A stretch of 64,000 nucleotides of DNA from Pedobacter sp. Leaf216 (GCF_001421515.1 NZ_LMKM01000034.1:62001-126000), one strand, 5' to 3'; shown: positions 33,067-41,320, counted from the first letter of the stretch. Notes: generated from the sequence alone by a model not told the origin. Made by a program: numbers and translations.

Positions 33067-33675
33067 TTATTCTATCACAAAAACCTCGGCCAAAGGATTA
33101 AACAAATATAACCTTTTATCATCTAAGCAAACACATCGATAGCGTTTCCTGATTCTTTCGCCCTTGGTAAAACGCCTGCCATCCTTAATTTTAAAGGTGG
33201 TATTAATCGGCAATTGCTCTAAATGTAAAGTTTCGGTTTTATTGCTATCGTATTTTTTTAAAGCACGCGATAAATGTAAATCAGAACAGCTGGATGCCGC
33301 CGGGTTAGACATGTAATTATTAATCGCTTTATGAATATCATCAGGGAAAATATTCAATTCAAAAAAAGGCACCATCATCCGCTGAAAGTTTTTCTTCCAT
33401 TCTGAACCGTGTGGCTTCACTTTATTCTTAAAGTCGTTCCAGGTAAGTAAATGGGCAAATTCATGCACGGTGGTAACCAGAAAAGCGAAATGATTGAGAT
33501 TGAAGTTTACGGAAATGCGATGACCTTTACCTTGATAAGGATGACGGTAATCGCCCAATTTTGTAGAACGGGTTTTGGTAATCTTAAATTCGCACTGAAA
33601 ATAATCTATCCATTTTGCAATTAGCGGTGCCGCTTGTTCGGGCATGTACTGCGCTAAAACTTTAACCTTTTCCAC
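33067..33675 (-). CDS. SprT-like zinc-binding domain protein
   Basis: 202 residues with a single zincin motif HEFAHLLTW (His71, Glu72, His75) and a following HGSEWKKNF (His89), the order of zinc ligands in SprT/Spartan domains. No C-terminal zinc ribbon is visible; the tail is basic (KGERIRKRYRCVC). SprT-like proteins are suspected proteases of DNA-protein crosslinks or stalled transcription complexes; the bacterial function is not settled. It is separate from the next gene by about 130 bp of repeat-rich DNA. Confidence 0.85.
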   Translation of the reverse strand: MEKVKVLAQYMPEQAAPLIAKWIDYFQCEFKITKTRSTKLGDYRHPYQGKGHRISVNFNLNHFAFLVTTVHEFAHLLTWNDFKNKVKPHGSEWKKNFQRMMVPFFELNIFPDDIHKAINNYMSNPAASSCSDLHLSRALKKYDSNKTETLHLEQLPINTTFKIKDGRRFTKGERIRKRYRCVCLDDKRLYLFNPLAEVFVIE

Positions 33676-33762
33676 AGACGCTAAGATAAATAATTTTAAG
33701 GTTTAACCACAAAGAATACAAAGTTTACACCGACAAAACAGAGTATTACCATAACCCTTTTT

Positions 33763-33801
33763 AACCACTGAGTAAACTGAGTATGCACAGAGAAAACAGA
33801 G
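33763..33801. repeat. left inverted-repeat arm of the GxxExxY cassette
   Basis: Begins AACCACTGAGTAAACTGAG and ends GCACAGAGAAAACAGAG. The complement of 34187-34227 reads AACCGCAGAGAAAACCGAG ... GCACAGAGAACACAAAG, so the two arms match over about 40 nt with scattered changes. They lie directly outside the stop and start codons of the enclosed ORF. Confidence 0.75.
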
Positions 33802-33805
33802 TATT

Positions 33806-34182
33806 TCAATATCCATTTACAACGCGCCTAATTCCATCTTTCAATCTTAAAACATTAAAATTCATTAATAGGCCAAATCTATATCCACCCAATTTCATAT
33901 AGGTTAACGTTTGTGCAAGATGAATATCATTTAGGGAATCTATACTTTTTAATTCCAAAACCAGACTATTCTCAACCAAGATATCAATTCGATAACCACA
34001 ATCCAACCTTACATCTTCAAATCGCAGAGGCATCATTTTTTCTTTTCAACTTGAAAACCTGCCTTATTGATCTTGTAAAACAAACATTCTTTATAGGCAT
34101 TCTCTAACAAACCAGGCCCGAGAGCTGTATGAACATCTATAGCCAACCCAATAATGGTTCTTGTTAATAAATCTTCTTTCAT
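33806..34182 (-). pseudogene. GxxExxY family protein, frameshifted in a poly-A run
   Basis: From the ATG at 34182 the frame reads MKEDLLTRTIIGLAIDVHTA and GPGLLENAYKECLFY, with the G-x-x-E-x-x-Y motif (GLLENAY). It ends at a TGA just after VEKKK near 34036. The next frame continues MMPLRFEDVRLDCGYRID and ILVENSLVLELKSID to a stop at 33806, with the D ... E-x-K residues of a PD-(D/E)XK nuclease-like fold. One extra A in the run at about 34036-34041 restores the full protein of about 125 residues. It is therefore a frameshifted gene, a phase-variable one, or a homopolymer sequencing error. It is enclosed by inverted repeats. Confidence 0.85.
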
Positions 34183-34186
34183 AGCG

Positions 34187-34227
34187 CTTTGTGTTCTCTG
34201 TGCCTTACCTCGGTTTTCTCTGCGGTT
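34187..34227. repeat. right inverted-repeat arm of the GxxExxY cassette
   Basis: CTTTGTGTTCTCTGTGCC ... GGTTTTCTCTGCGGTT, the inverted counterpart of 33763-33801. It lies between the start of the GxxExxY gene and the stop of the helicase gene. Confidence 0.75.
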
Positions 34228-34237
34228 AAACTTTGTT

Positions 34238-36505
34238 CTATTCTTCCGATGGAAACAACGATGCCAGCACCAACTTAATCTCTCCAAATGAATAATCTTT
34301 ACCTAAAAACTCTCTTATTGTAGCCATCGATTTTGTTTTCTGACTTTCTATCGCATCACTTATATTTTTGATTTTATTGGCTTTTACCAATTTGGTTACA
34401 TCAAGTTGCTGGGTAGAAACATAATAAGCGAGATGCCCTTCGATGGTTCCAGAAGAAAAACCACGCTCTTTTGCAATTTCCTCAATGGTTTTACCCTGTT
34501 CGTAAAGCTCAAAACTTACCAGCTTTGTATCAACTTTTGGTTCTTTTTTCTTTTTGTCGGCAGCCGATTTTACCTTAAGCGTTTCGCCCTTTAATTGAAT
34601 TGCTTTTTGAAGTTGATTATTTCTTTCAACGGTATTTAATAGCGCATCGGTATCGGCTTTGCTAAATTCTTTCCCAGCAATAAGTGCCTGAAGCAACGCT
34701 TTACTTTTATGCATCTTTTTTAATTGCTCATAAACTAAAATTTCAAGTTCGAGCAGCTCGGTTACATACGTTTTAATTTGTTTTTCTTCTTTTATGGTTT
34801 CAATTTGGGCAAGAAAACGGTCGGAAATTTCCTTAACCAGAGGATTGAAATATTTTAACGCAGCCTCTACCCTTTTCGATACATTGAATAAAGTATGCTC
34901 GGTTTGCTGTGCGAACAAATTTTTCAATTGATTAACAAAAGTATCGGCTGTAGCAGTGATTTTTTGGAAATCTGTATAAATTGTATCCGTCCAGTCTTCA
35001 TACCGCTGTTTGGTTGATTTTTCACTTTTGTCGAAAGTCTGGCGGTGTTCTTTCAAATAGTAACGGATCAGGTTTAGGTCGAATGCAGCAATCAGGTAAC
35101 TTCGAATAAAGCTATAACTCTCCAGACTGATCTGCTCGTTCAAAATCTCAGATGGTTGTTTCGTTTTAGAAAAATAATGCACATTCTGGTCCTGTTGCAA
35201 ACCACTATCACGAAGATGAGAAGTTAGCACCAATCCTTTTAGCGAGCGTAAACGCGACAATGCCACATAGGCCTGGCCGGGAGCAAAAGCATCGCCAACA
35301 TCAATAATCGCTTTATCGAAGGTTAAACCCTGACTTTTATGTACCGTAATGGCCCAGGCAAGTTTTATAGGATATTGAATAAACGAACCCGCAACATTTT
35401 CTTTAATCTCGTTTGTTGCTTCATCCAGTTTATATTTAACGTTTTCCCAAGTATAAGGTGAAATCTGAATCACTACTTTATCTTCGGGCAGTTCAATCTC
35501 AATTAAATCTTTTTCAATATGATGCACCACACCAATTTTGCCATTGTAATATCGCTTTTCAGCAGTCATATCGTTTTTGATAAACATGACCTGTGCCCCA
35601 ACCTTTAGTTCCAAACTTTTATCATTAGGGTAAGCGTACTCATTAAACTCTCCCTGAACCTTTGCTTCAAAAAAATAAGATTTGGTTTTCAGCTGGGTTA
35701 ATCTTTCGCGGTTAATGCTATCGGCTTTATTGTTATGCGTGGTTAAAGTAATATAATTTTCATCAGCAGAGGGCTTAAAATCCTGTTTATAATGCTGTTT
35801 AAGCAAGGCAGTATCCTCGGCCGTGATTTTATTGTTGCGTAAATTGTTCAGCAGATCAATAAAAACAGCATCATCCTGGCGGTAAATTTTATCAAGTTCA
35901 ATATATATTGGGGGATTATCCTGTAGTGCCAAGGCATCAAAAAAATAAATGCTTTTATAAAATTTGGCCATAATGCGCCACTCATCATTTTTCACTACCG
36001 GAGGCAGCTGATGCAGATCGCCAATAAATAATAGTTGTACCCCTCCGAACGGAAGATTTCTATTTCTCCGCACATAACGTAGCGCAAAATCAATCGCATC
36101 AAGCATATCAGCCCGTAACATACTCACTTCATCGATTACGAGCAACTCCAGTTCCTGCAACATACGCCGTTTATTGCCCTGCATATTCAGGTGTTTTACT
36201 AACGTTTTAGGGGTATTGAAATTGAAGTTAATATTTTCATTGATCAACCCTCCTGCAACATCCGGAAAAAAAGCTCCAAAAGGCATCTGAAACAGCGAAT
36301 GGATAGTAACCCCGGATGCATTTATGGCAGCAATGCCTGTCGGGGCTACAATCAGTGCTTTTTTATGTGTTAGTTTAATCAGTTTCCTTAAAAATGTTGT
36401 TTTACCTGTTCCTGCTTTCCCTGTTAAGAAAACATGTTTTGAGGTATAATTAACAAATTTAGCCGCAATTTCTGCGGGCATAGAAGTTTCTTCTAAAGTG
36501 GGCAT
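34238..36505 (-). CDS. PIF1-like SF1 helicase with C-terminal helical/HTH region
   Basis: 755 residues. Walker A is LTGKAGTGKTTFLRKLI (Lys35) and Walker B is LLVIDEVSMLRADMLDAID. Motif III is FIGDLHQLPPV; late motifs include AWAITVHKSQGLTFDKAIID and AYVALSRLRSLKGLVLTS. These are the PIF1/RecD-type superfamily 1B helicase motifs. The C-terminal 250 residues are helical and end in a predicted HTH_40-like domain (SFELYEQGKTIEEIAKERGF, then SSGTIEGHLAYYV). It likely unwinds DNA, possibly G-quadruplex or stalled-fork substrates. The gene is alone on the minus strand, upstream of the GxxExxY cassette. Confidence 0.9.
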   Translation of the reverse strand: MPTLEETSMPAEIAAKFVNYTSKHVFLTGKAGTGKTTFLRKLIKLTHKKALIVAPTGIAAINASGVTIHSLFQMPFGAFFPDVAGGLINENINFNFNTPKTLVKHLNMQGNKRRMLQELELLVIDEVSMLRADMLDAIDFALRYVRRNRNLPFGGVQLLFIGDLHQLPPVVKNDEWRIMAKFYKSIYFFDALALQDNPPIYIELDKIYRQDDAVFIDLLNNLRNNKITAEDTALLKQHYKQDFKPSADENYITLTTHNNKADSINRERLTQLKTKSYFFEAKVQGEFNEYAYPNDKSLELKVGAQVMFIKNDMTAEKRYYNGKIGVVHHIEKDLIEIELPEDKVVIQISPYTWENVKYKLDEATNEIKENVAGSFIQYPIKLAWAITVHKSQGLTFDKAIIDVGDAFAPGQAYVALSRLRSLKGLVLTSHLRDSGLQQDQNVHYFSKTKQPSEILNEQISLESYSFIRSYLIAAFDLNLIRYYLKEHRQTFDKSEKSTKQRYEDWTDTIYTDFQKITATADTFVNQLKNLFAQQTEHTLFNVSKRVEAALKYFNPLVKEISDRFLAQIETIKEEKQIKTYVTELLELEILVYEQLKKMHKSKALLQALIAGKEFSKADTDALLNTVERNNQLQKAIQLKGETLKVKSAADKKKKEPKVDTKLVSFELYEQGKTIEEIAKERGFSSGTIEGHLAYYVSTQQLDVTKLVKANKIKNISDAIESQKTKSMATIREFLGKDYSFGEIKLVLASLFPSEE

Positions 36506-36858
36506 CGGCAGTAAAATTATAGTTTACAATAAACGGAGGGATGAATAAAGCTAAACATTTTAGCACAAAACTAAACAATGATTGATGAGAAAATTTATTT
36601 TTCAATAGATAATTTTTAGCAATCACACATTCTTCTTTCTACAAATCCCCTTCTTGCAATAAAGATCTTTCGAAGCATAAGCAAAGGGCAGCTTCCTCCG
36701 CAATTTCACATCAGAATTAAATCGGAGCTATAGTATATGGCATAACTATAATTTCGAAAGTACTAGGGTATTAATTTCAGATTATTGCTAATATTGAATC
36801 TATTACACACAAACTAAAACAATACAACAACCTAACAATTAATGATAAAGCTTTTTCT
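36506..36858. other. intergenic stretch with no gene seen
   Basis: A 353-bp AT-rich gap between the divergent helicase and prfC genes. I see no coding frame, tRNA or strong hairpin in it. It should hold the helicase promoter, but no convincing box was found. Confidence 0.6.
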
Positions 36859-36866
36859 TATCTTTG
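36859..36866 (+). promoter_or_regulatory. -7 promoter element TATCTTTG of prfC
   Basis: TATCTTTG matches TAnnTTTG and lies 88 nt before the prfC ATG. It gives an unusually long leader for this window and sits 7 nt before a 14-codon ORF. Confidence 0.5.
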
Positions 36867-36873
36867 CGGCCAG

Positions 36874-36918
36874 ATGAAACAACAATATTCAAATCTTATA
36901 GCTGTTAAATTCCTTTAA
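36874..36918 (+). CDS. possible leader peptide (14 aa) upstream of prfC
   Basis: MKQQYSNLIAVKFL and a TAA stop. The ATG is 7 nt after the TATCTTTG box, the same near-leaderless spacing as clpS and the DUF4286 gene. The stop codon lies inside a small hairpin (GTTAAA 36904-36909 and TTTAAC 36914-36919). GATGAAAC (36873-36880) and GTTTCATC (36923-36930) can form an outer stem, followed by TCTTTTTATA, which looks like an attenuator. It could also be chance, as the ORF is very short. Confidence 0.3.
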   Translation: MKQQYSNLIAVKFL

Positions 36919-36954
36919 CAAGGTTTCATCTCTTTTTATACCCAAAATTTTATT

Positions 36955-38538
36955 ATGCTTAACCCCGAAATAGAAAAACGTAAAACCTTTGCCATTATTA
37001 GTCACCCCGATGCGGGCAAAACCACACTGACAGAAAAATTTCTGCTTTTTGGTGGTGCAATTAATACTGCAGGAGCGGTAAAAAGGAACAAAGCGAACCA
37101 AAGTAACACCTCCGATTTTATGGAGATTGAGAAACAACGTGGTATCTCGGTGGCAACTTCGGTTATGGGTTTCGAGTACAGTGGTAAACGCATTAATATT
37201 TTAGATACACCTGGTCACAAAGATTTTGCCGAAGATACTTACAGAACTTTATCGGCCGTAGATAGTGTTATTTTGGTTGTAGATTGTGTAAAAGGTGTGG
37301 AGGAACAAACGGAAAAACTAATGTCGGTTTGCCGCATGCGGAATACGCCTGTAATTATCTTTATTAACAAAATGGACCGTGAAGGTAAAGAAGCTTACGA
37401 TTTACTCGATGAAATTGAAGAAAAACTGAACATCAGCCTTTGCCCACTTTCTTGGCCAATTGGCCAGGGGCATACATTTAAGGGTGTTTACAGCATTTAT
37501 AACAAACATTTAAATTTATTTAATTCAGATAAAACCAAAGTAACCGATTCTGTGGTTGCGGCCAGCGATTTAAACGATCCATCGCTACTAAATTATCTTA
37601 AAGAAAACGAGATCAATGCATTAAAAGATGACGTTGAGCTGGTTGATGGAATTTACGGCAAAATTGATAAGGATTTATATACTGATGGTTTGGTTGCTCC
37701 TGTGTTTTTTGGGAGTGCGATAAATAATTTTGGAATAAAAGAGCTTTTAGATACGTTTATTGATATCGCTCCGAGTCCTCGGCATCGTGAAGCGGAAGAA
37801 CGTGATGTATTGGTAGAAGAAAAGAATTTTAGTGGTTTTGTTTTTAAAATTCATGCCAATTTAGATCCAAAACACCGTGATAGGATTGCCTTTTTAAGGA
37901 TTTGCTCTGGCAAATTTGAGCGTAACAAATTTTATTATCATACCCGTCAGGATAAGAAATTAAAATTCTCTAACCCAATGGATTTTATGGCGAATGAGAA
38001 AAGTATTGTTGAAGAGGCATGGCCAGGTGATGTAGTAGGTTTATATGACAGTGGCAACTTTAAAATTGGCGATACGCTTACCGAAGGCGAAAAACTGCAA
38101 TTTAAAGGCATTCCGAGTTTCTCTCCTTCGATTTTTAAAGAAGTAGAAAATATGGATCCAATGCGTACCAAACAATTGGAAAAAGGAATTGAGCAGTTAA
38201 CCGATGAAGGTGTAGCGCAGTTATTTGTAATGCAGCCAGGAAACAGGAAAGTGATTGGCGCAGTTGGCGAACTTCAGTTTGAGGTAATCAACTTCAGGTT
38301 GGAGCATGAGTATGGTGCTAAATGTCGATTCCGTACTTTGAGTTATACCCGCTCTAGCTGGGTAACTTCTACTGATCGGAAAAAATTGGATGAATTTGTT
38401 AAGCGAAAACAACAACATATTGGCTTTGATAAAGAAGCCAACCCGGTTTATCTTGCCGATAGTGAGTACATGATTAACTTAACAAAACAAGATTATCCTG
38501 ATATTGAATTCCATAAAACAAGCGAATTTAAAAGCTAA
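36955..38538 (+). CDS. prfC: peptide chain release factor 3
   Basis: 527 residues, the standard RF3 length. The GTPase motifs are SHPDAGKTTLTEKFL (G1, about 16-30), SDFMEIEKQRGISVATSV (G2), LDTPGHKDFAEDTYR (G3) and INKMDREGK (G4). Domain III ends with EHEYGAKCRFRTLSYTRSSW. RF3 uses GTP to remove RF1/RF2 from the ribosome after peptide release. It has a long leader with a possible regulatory mini-ORF, and it is followed by a terminator and a 700-bp gap. Confidence 0.96.
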   Translation: MLNPEIEKRKTFAIISHPDAGKTTLTEKFLLFGGAINTAGAVKRNKANQSNTSDFMEIEKQRGISVATSVMGFEYSGKRINILDTPGHKDFAEDTYRTLSAVDSVILVVDCVKGVEEQTEKLMSVCRMRNTPVIIFINKMDREGKEAYDLLDEIEEKLNISLCPLSWPIGQGHTFKGVYSIYNKHLNLFNSDKTKVTDSVVAASDLNDPSLLNYLKENEINALKDDVELVDGIYGKIDKDLYTDGLVAPVFFGSAINNFGIKELLDTFIDIAPSPRHREAEERDVLVEEKNFSGFVFKIHANLDPKHRDRIAFLRICSGKFERNKFYYHTRQDKKLKFSNPMDFMANEKSIVEEAWPGDVVGLYDSGNFKIGDTLTEGEKLQFKGIPSFSPSIFKEVENMDPMRTKQLEKGIEQLTDEGVAQLFVMQPGNRKVIGAVGELQFEVINFRLEHEYGAKCRFRTLSYTRSSWVTSTDRKKLDEFVKRKQQHIGFDKEANPVYLADSEYMINLTKQDYPDIEFHKTSEFKS

Positions 38539-38571
38539 GCCGAATTCTGAATAAAACTTTTAAATAAGATT

Positions 38572-38608
38572 AACCTTATAGACTTTAAAATCTGTGAGGT
38601 TTTTTTAT
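38572..38608 (+). terminator. intrinsic terminator after prfC
   Basis: AACCTTATAGA (38572-38582) pairs with TCTGTGAGGTT (38591-38601) over 11 positions, counting two G-U pairs, with an 8-nt loop and a run of Ts. Confidence 0.8.
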
Positions 38609-39186
38609 GTATAAACATTTAATAAAATAATTCTTTTCATAGGTTTAAGCTTAAGAAACCAGGGCGTTAAACGTCATTGAGTTAAAGCTACCGACAAACA
38701 TAATTTGGATAGGGTGTAAATCATTCAAATAAGGGGTCAAAATCACATTAATAAGCATGGCCTATTTTATATATAATTGTTTAGGCTATATTAAGTAAAA
38801 TGCCATTGTAGGTATATATACTAAATCATTCAAAATATTAGAATAAAAAATACATTTATAATAGTGATCTAGACAGAATAATTATCAATTCATGCTTCCA
38901 CCAAATATGAGTCTATTGCATATCAGAGCAAGATATTAGTGCACCTACTATTTAGACAACGATTTAGCACTAACCCAAATATTGGTTTTATTTGCTTGCA
39001 GATAATACTTTTTTCATAGACTATAACTGATCCAAAGTGAAACAACACAACTGAAGCAAATTAATTAAGATCCTTTTTTGTGTAAAATTTAACTTACAAT
39101 ACATAGTTAGTAAAGATACATCCTATCAGGACTAGTTTTTCGTGTAAAATAATTCCTTTGGGGCATATTGATAGCAAGTGTTCGTT
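38609..39186. other. intergenic stretch with no gene seen
   Basis: A 578-bp very AT-rich gap. No coding frame of quality, tRNA or clear hairpin is visible. Its right end provides the TTG (39168-39170) of the promoter for the small ORF at 39242. Confidence 0.6.
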
Positions 39187-39194
39187 TACATTTG
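39187..39194 (+). promoter_or_regulatory. -7 promoter element TACATTTG for the small-peptide gene
   Basis: TACATTTG fits TAnnTTTG. A TTG at 39168-39170 gives a 16-nt spacing to it, close to the usual -33/-7 distance. The ATG of the 51-residue ORF lies 47 nt downstream. Confidence 0.5.
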
Positions 39195-39241
39195 TTAACC
39201 CAGCCCGCTCAGCAGGCAATCGTCTACCTAACCTAAAACCT

Positions 39242-39397
39242 ATGAAAAGAAACATCAAAAAGATTTCCATCGTTGCAATGGGATCAATTGCAATTACGCC
39301 TTTCAATAAAATAATGAAGCCTTTAGCCTGGCAGAAAGCGTTTAAAAGCCAATACAGTTTTAAAGTATGTTCTATACCTTATTGTTCGGGCAGTTAA
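39242..39397 (+). CDS. small peptide with C-terminal Cys pair, unknown function
   Basis: 51 residues: basic N-terminus (MKRNIKKISIVAMGSIAI), a middle TPFNKIMKPLAWQKAFKSQY and a tail with two Cys (KVCSIPYCSGS). The frame is open further upstream, but this ATG follows a promoter-like box and an untranslated stretch. The helical, basic first half and short Cys tail would suit an exported or modified peptide such as a bacteriocin precursor, but there is no double-Gly leader and no modification enzyme nearby. The next gene, a metzincin-like lipoprotein, starts 92 bp later in the same direction. It may not be a real gene. Confidence 0.35.
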   Translation: MKRNIKKISIVAMGSIAITPFNKIMKPLAWQKAFKSQYSFKVCSIPYCSGS

Positions 39398-39489
39398 TCG
39401 TATTACCAAATAACAGATTCTTTAAATTAAAACCTAAAAGCAGTTTACTTACCTAATCAAATTTAGTTTGCTGTAAATTATCTACCATC

Positions 39490-40533
39490 ATGAAAAAAAT
39501 TCTATTTATAGCAGTGTTAGCCCTGCTTTTCAGTTGTAAAAAAACAACTCCTCCTACAGTTCTGGTTCAACCAAAAGTTTATAGTTTTGACACCGGCCAA
39601 AATTCGTCTTTAATGTTCCAGGATGGCGAAAGCTTGGCTGTATATACATCAGAGGCGCGCCGTTTAAAAATTTCAAGCGTATTGAGCATTAAAGCCGCTA
39701 CAGAAAAATCAATCGAAATATCAAATTTTGCACCTGTAGATCTTGAAGATGCTATTGTATTAATTACCATAAAAGGACGGGAAAAACCTATTCAGTTACT
39801 AAAAATTAAAAAAATAAGGGCGCATGGTACCCAAATCATCAATTACCCTTTTGTGGATGGAGAAAGCAATTTTATCGACATAAACGGCAACGTAGTTGAT
39901 CTTTCAGAATATAAAACAACCGGAATACCTGTAGCAGATGTTCAATTTGATTTTTCAGGGGAAAATACGCTTATAAAAAAACTGAAAAAGCTATCCGTTC
40001 TAAAATGGGATGTAAGATTTGCAGACTTCGACACGGATAATAATCCAAATGATAGCTGGAAAGAAGATCTTACCCCCGCAGATGTTAGACTTTTCACAGG
40101 CCTTTTAATCAATTACGCATACCTTATGCAAGATGAAGGCACAAAGAAGGAATTTCTGGCCGAGCCGATAAGCATTAATGATGATGCTGAGTTTTTAACC
40201 TTGGATGAAAAACAATCCACTTATCAGGATATACTGAATATCAACAGAATTAATGCAGGAGTAGTGGTTGGCGTTAATGGCTTAGGAGGTGGAAGTACCT
40301 TTGGAATGGCCGAATGGGTTCTGAGAACTTACCTAAAAGAAGATATTTCTGCCGTTGCAGTACACGAGCTTGGACGTGTAGTAGGTTATGCACATTCTTC
40401 ATCGATGACCTATCCTAGAAATGGCCATGGATTTACGGTTGCCTGCTCAAGAAACTACGAGAAAATAGCCAATGCCAATGAATTTCCTATTACCAAAGAT
40501 AATTATTACAAACCAGCAGATTTTATTGACTAG
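39490..40533 (+). CDS. metzincin-like lipoprotein with a degenerate zinc motif
   Basis: 347 residues with a lipoprotein signal (MKKILFIAVLALLFSCKK, Cys16). The N-terminal half is beta-rich. The C-terminal half resembles a metzincin peptidase: AVHELGRVVGYAH (291-302) followed by SSSMTYP, where Met306 would be the Met-turn. The normal motif is H-E-x-x-H-x-x-G-x-x-H; here His292, Glu293, Gly299 and His302 are kept but the second His is Arg296 (CGT at 40375-40377). A single base change from CAT explains it. The protein may be a dead protease, a binding protein, or a recently inactivated enzyme. Confidence 0.7.
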   Translation: MKKILFIAVLALLFSCKKTTPPTVLVQPKVYSFDTGQNSSLMFQDGESLAVYTSEARRLKISSVLSIKAATEKSIEISNFAPVDLEDAIVLITIKGREKPIQLLKIKKIRAHGTQIINYPFVDGESNFIDINGNVVDLSEYKTTGIPVADVQFDFSGENTLIKKLKKLSVLKWDVRFADFDTDNNPNDSWKEDLTPADVRLFTGLLINYAYLMQDEGTKKEFLAEPISINDDAEFLTLDEKQSTYQDILNINRINAGVVVGVNGLGGGSTFGMAEWVLRTYLKEDISAVAVHELGRVVGYAHSSSMTYPRNGHGFTVACSRNYEKIANANEFPITKDNYYKPADFID

Positions 40534-40690
40534 CTTCGGATTAAAGAGCTTTATTCGAGGCTACAACCTGACTGTATAAAGGTTTAGACGAAGCAGCTTT
40601 AGCTTTTTAATATTCAAAAGCAATGTTCAGCGAGTAAATTGATATGATATTAATATCATCAAATTATCTTGTATTAGCACTAAAATAATG

Positions 40691-40735
40691 CCCCCAAAAG
40701 TTTTATATTAGACTTAGGGGGTTTTATTCTTTTTG
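40691..40735. terminator. likely bidirectional terminator
   Basis: CCCCC (40691-40695) and AAGT pair with ACTT and GGGGG (to 40721), followed by TTTTATTCTTTTT. It lies between the convergent metzincin-like gene and the ParE-like toxin gene. Confidence 0.65.
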
Positions 40736-40745
40736 AAATAAAAAG

Positions 40746-41036
40746 TTAAAAAAACATAGGCTCTTGTCTGTTATCCCAAAAGAAAAGTATTTCTATCCGA
40801 TCGGGCTTAACTTCATAAAAGAAAGAAGAAATCTTTTTGATCAATCCCTGTCGGATATTTGGGTCAAAATCAGTTTCCTTATAAAGGAATGGCGAATTGC
40901 CGATTAATGATAGGGTTTTAATTGTGTTCTTTTTGAAATCACTTACGGCTTTCGCTCCTAATGTGTCGTTTATCTGAGCACAAATAGATTCAAAAGTTAA
41001 ATATGCTGTTTCAGATATAACTACAGGCAGGCTCAT
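40746..41036 (-). CDS. ParE/RelE-superfamily toxin
   Basis: 96 residues with the ParE-like core: an N-terminal helix pair (AYLTFESICAQINDTLGAKA), then NIRQGLIKKISSFFYEV and the C-terminal strand IEILFFWDNRQEPMFF, where R-Q-E/N-P is the family ending. ParE-type toxins poison gyrase, while RelE-like relatives cut mRNA; the sequence does not decide which. Its ATG overlaps the antitoxin stop by 1 nt (TAATG). The last residues are intact, so it may be active. Confidence 0.82.
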   Translation of the reverse strand: MSLPVVISETAYLTFESICAQINDTLGAKAVSDFKKNTIKTLSLIGNSPFLYKETDFDPNIRQGLIKKISSFFYEVKPDRIEILFFWDNRQEPMFF

Positions 41037-41242
41037 TAGAGATTCGAAATTTTCTTTTTGAATTCCTCTAAAGAAAAACTTTTACCGGCTTTGATATCCT
41101 CTTGTCCTTTTTTTATGCCAGATAAAACATGGGCTGGCAAAGAATTTTCTTTCCTTATTTCATACGGCACTTCCAATGCTTTAAGAAATGCCTTCAAGGC
41201 CTTTTCTTGTATTTTATCAGGATGAACAAGATAAGTTTCCAT
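41036..41242 (-). CDS. antitoxin of the ParE-like module
   Basis: 68 residues from the ATG at 41242 (METYLVHPDKIQEKALKAFL). A TAAATTTG box (41274-41267) and a TTG 23 nt further up form a good promoter in front of this ATG; an upstream ATG at 41308 would lie before that promoter and is rejected. The protein shares its opening and layout with the antitoxin at 23433-23630, yet pairs with a different toxin type. Its C-terminal tail (GKSFSLEEFKKKISNL) probably covers the toxin. Confidence 0.8.
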   Translation of the reverse strand: METYLVHPDKIQEKALKAFLKALEVPYEIRKENSLPAHVLSGIKKGQEDIKAGKSFSLEEFKKKISNL

Positions 41243-41320
41243 ATTGTTTGATTTAAATCTAATATACAAATTTACTATTATTAAATAATAACCTTTGCAA
41301 ATTAGCATAGTTCTAACATT

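Noticed and set aside
33704..33762. Possible second array of ACAGAG-like repeats outside the left GxxExxY arm
   Set aside because: Too degenerate to define units; noted only as part of the repeat-rich flank and not called a CRISPR or tandem array.
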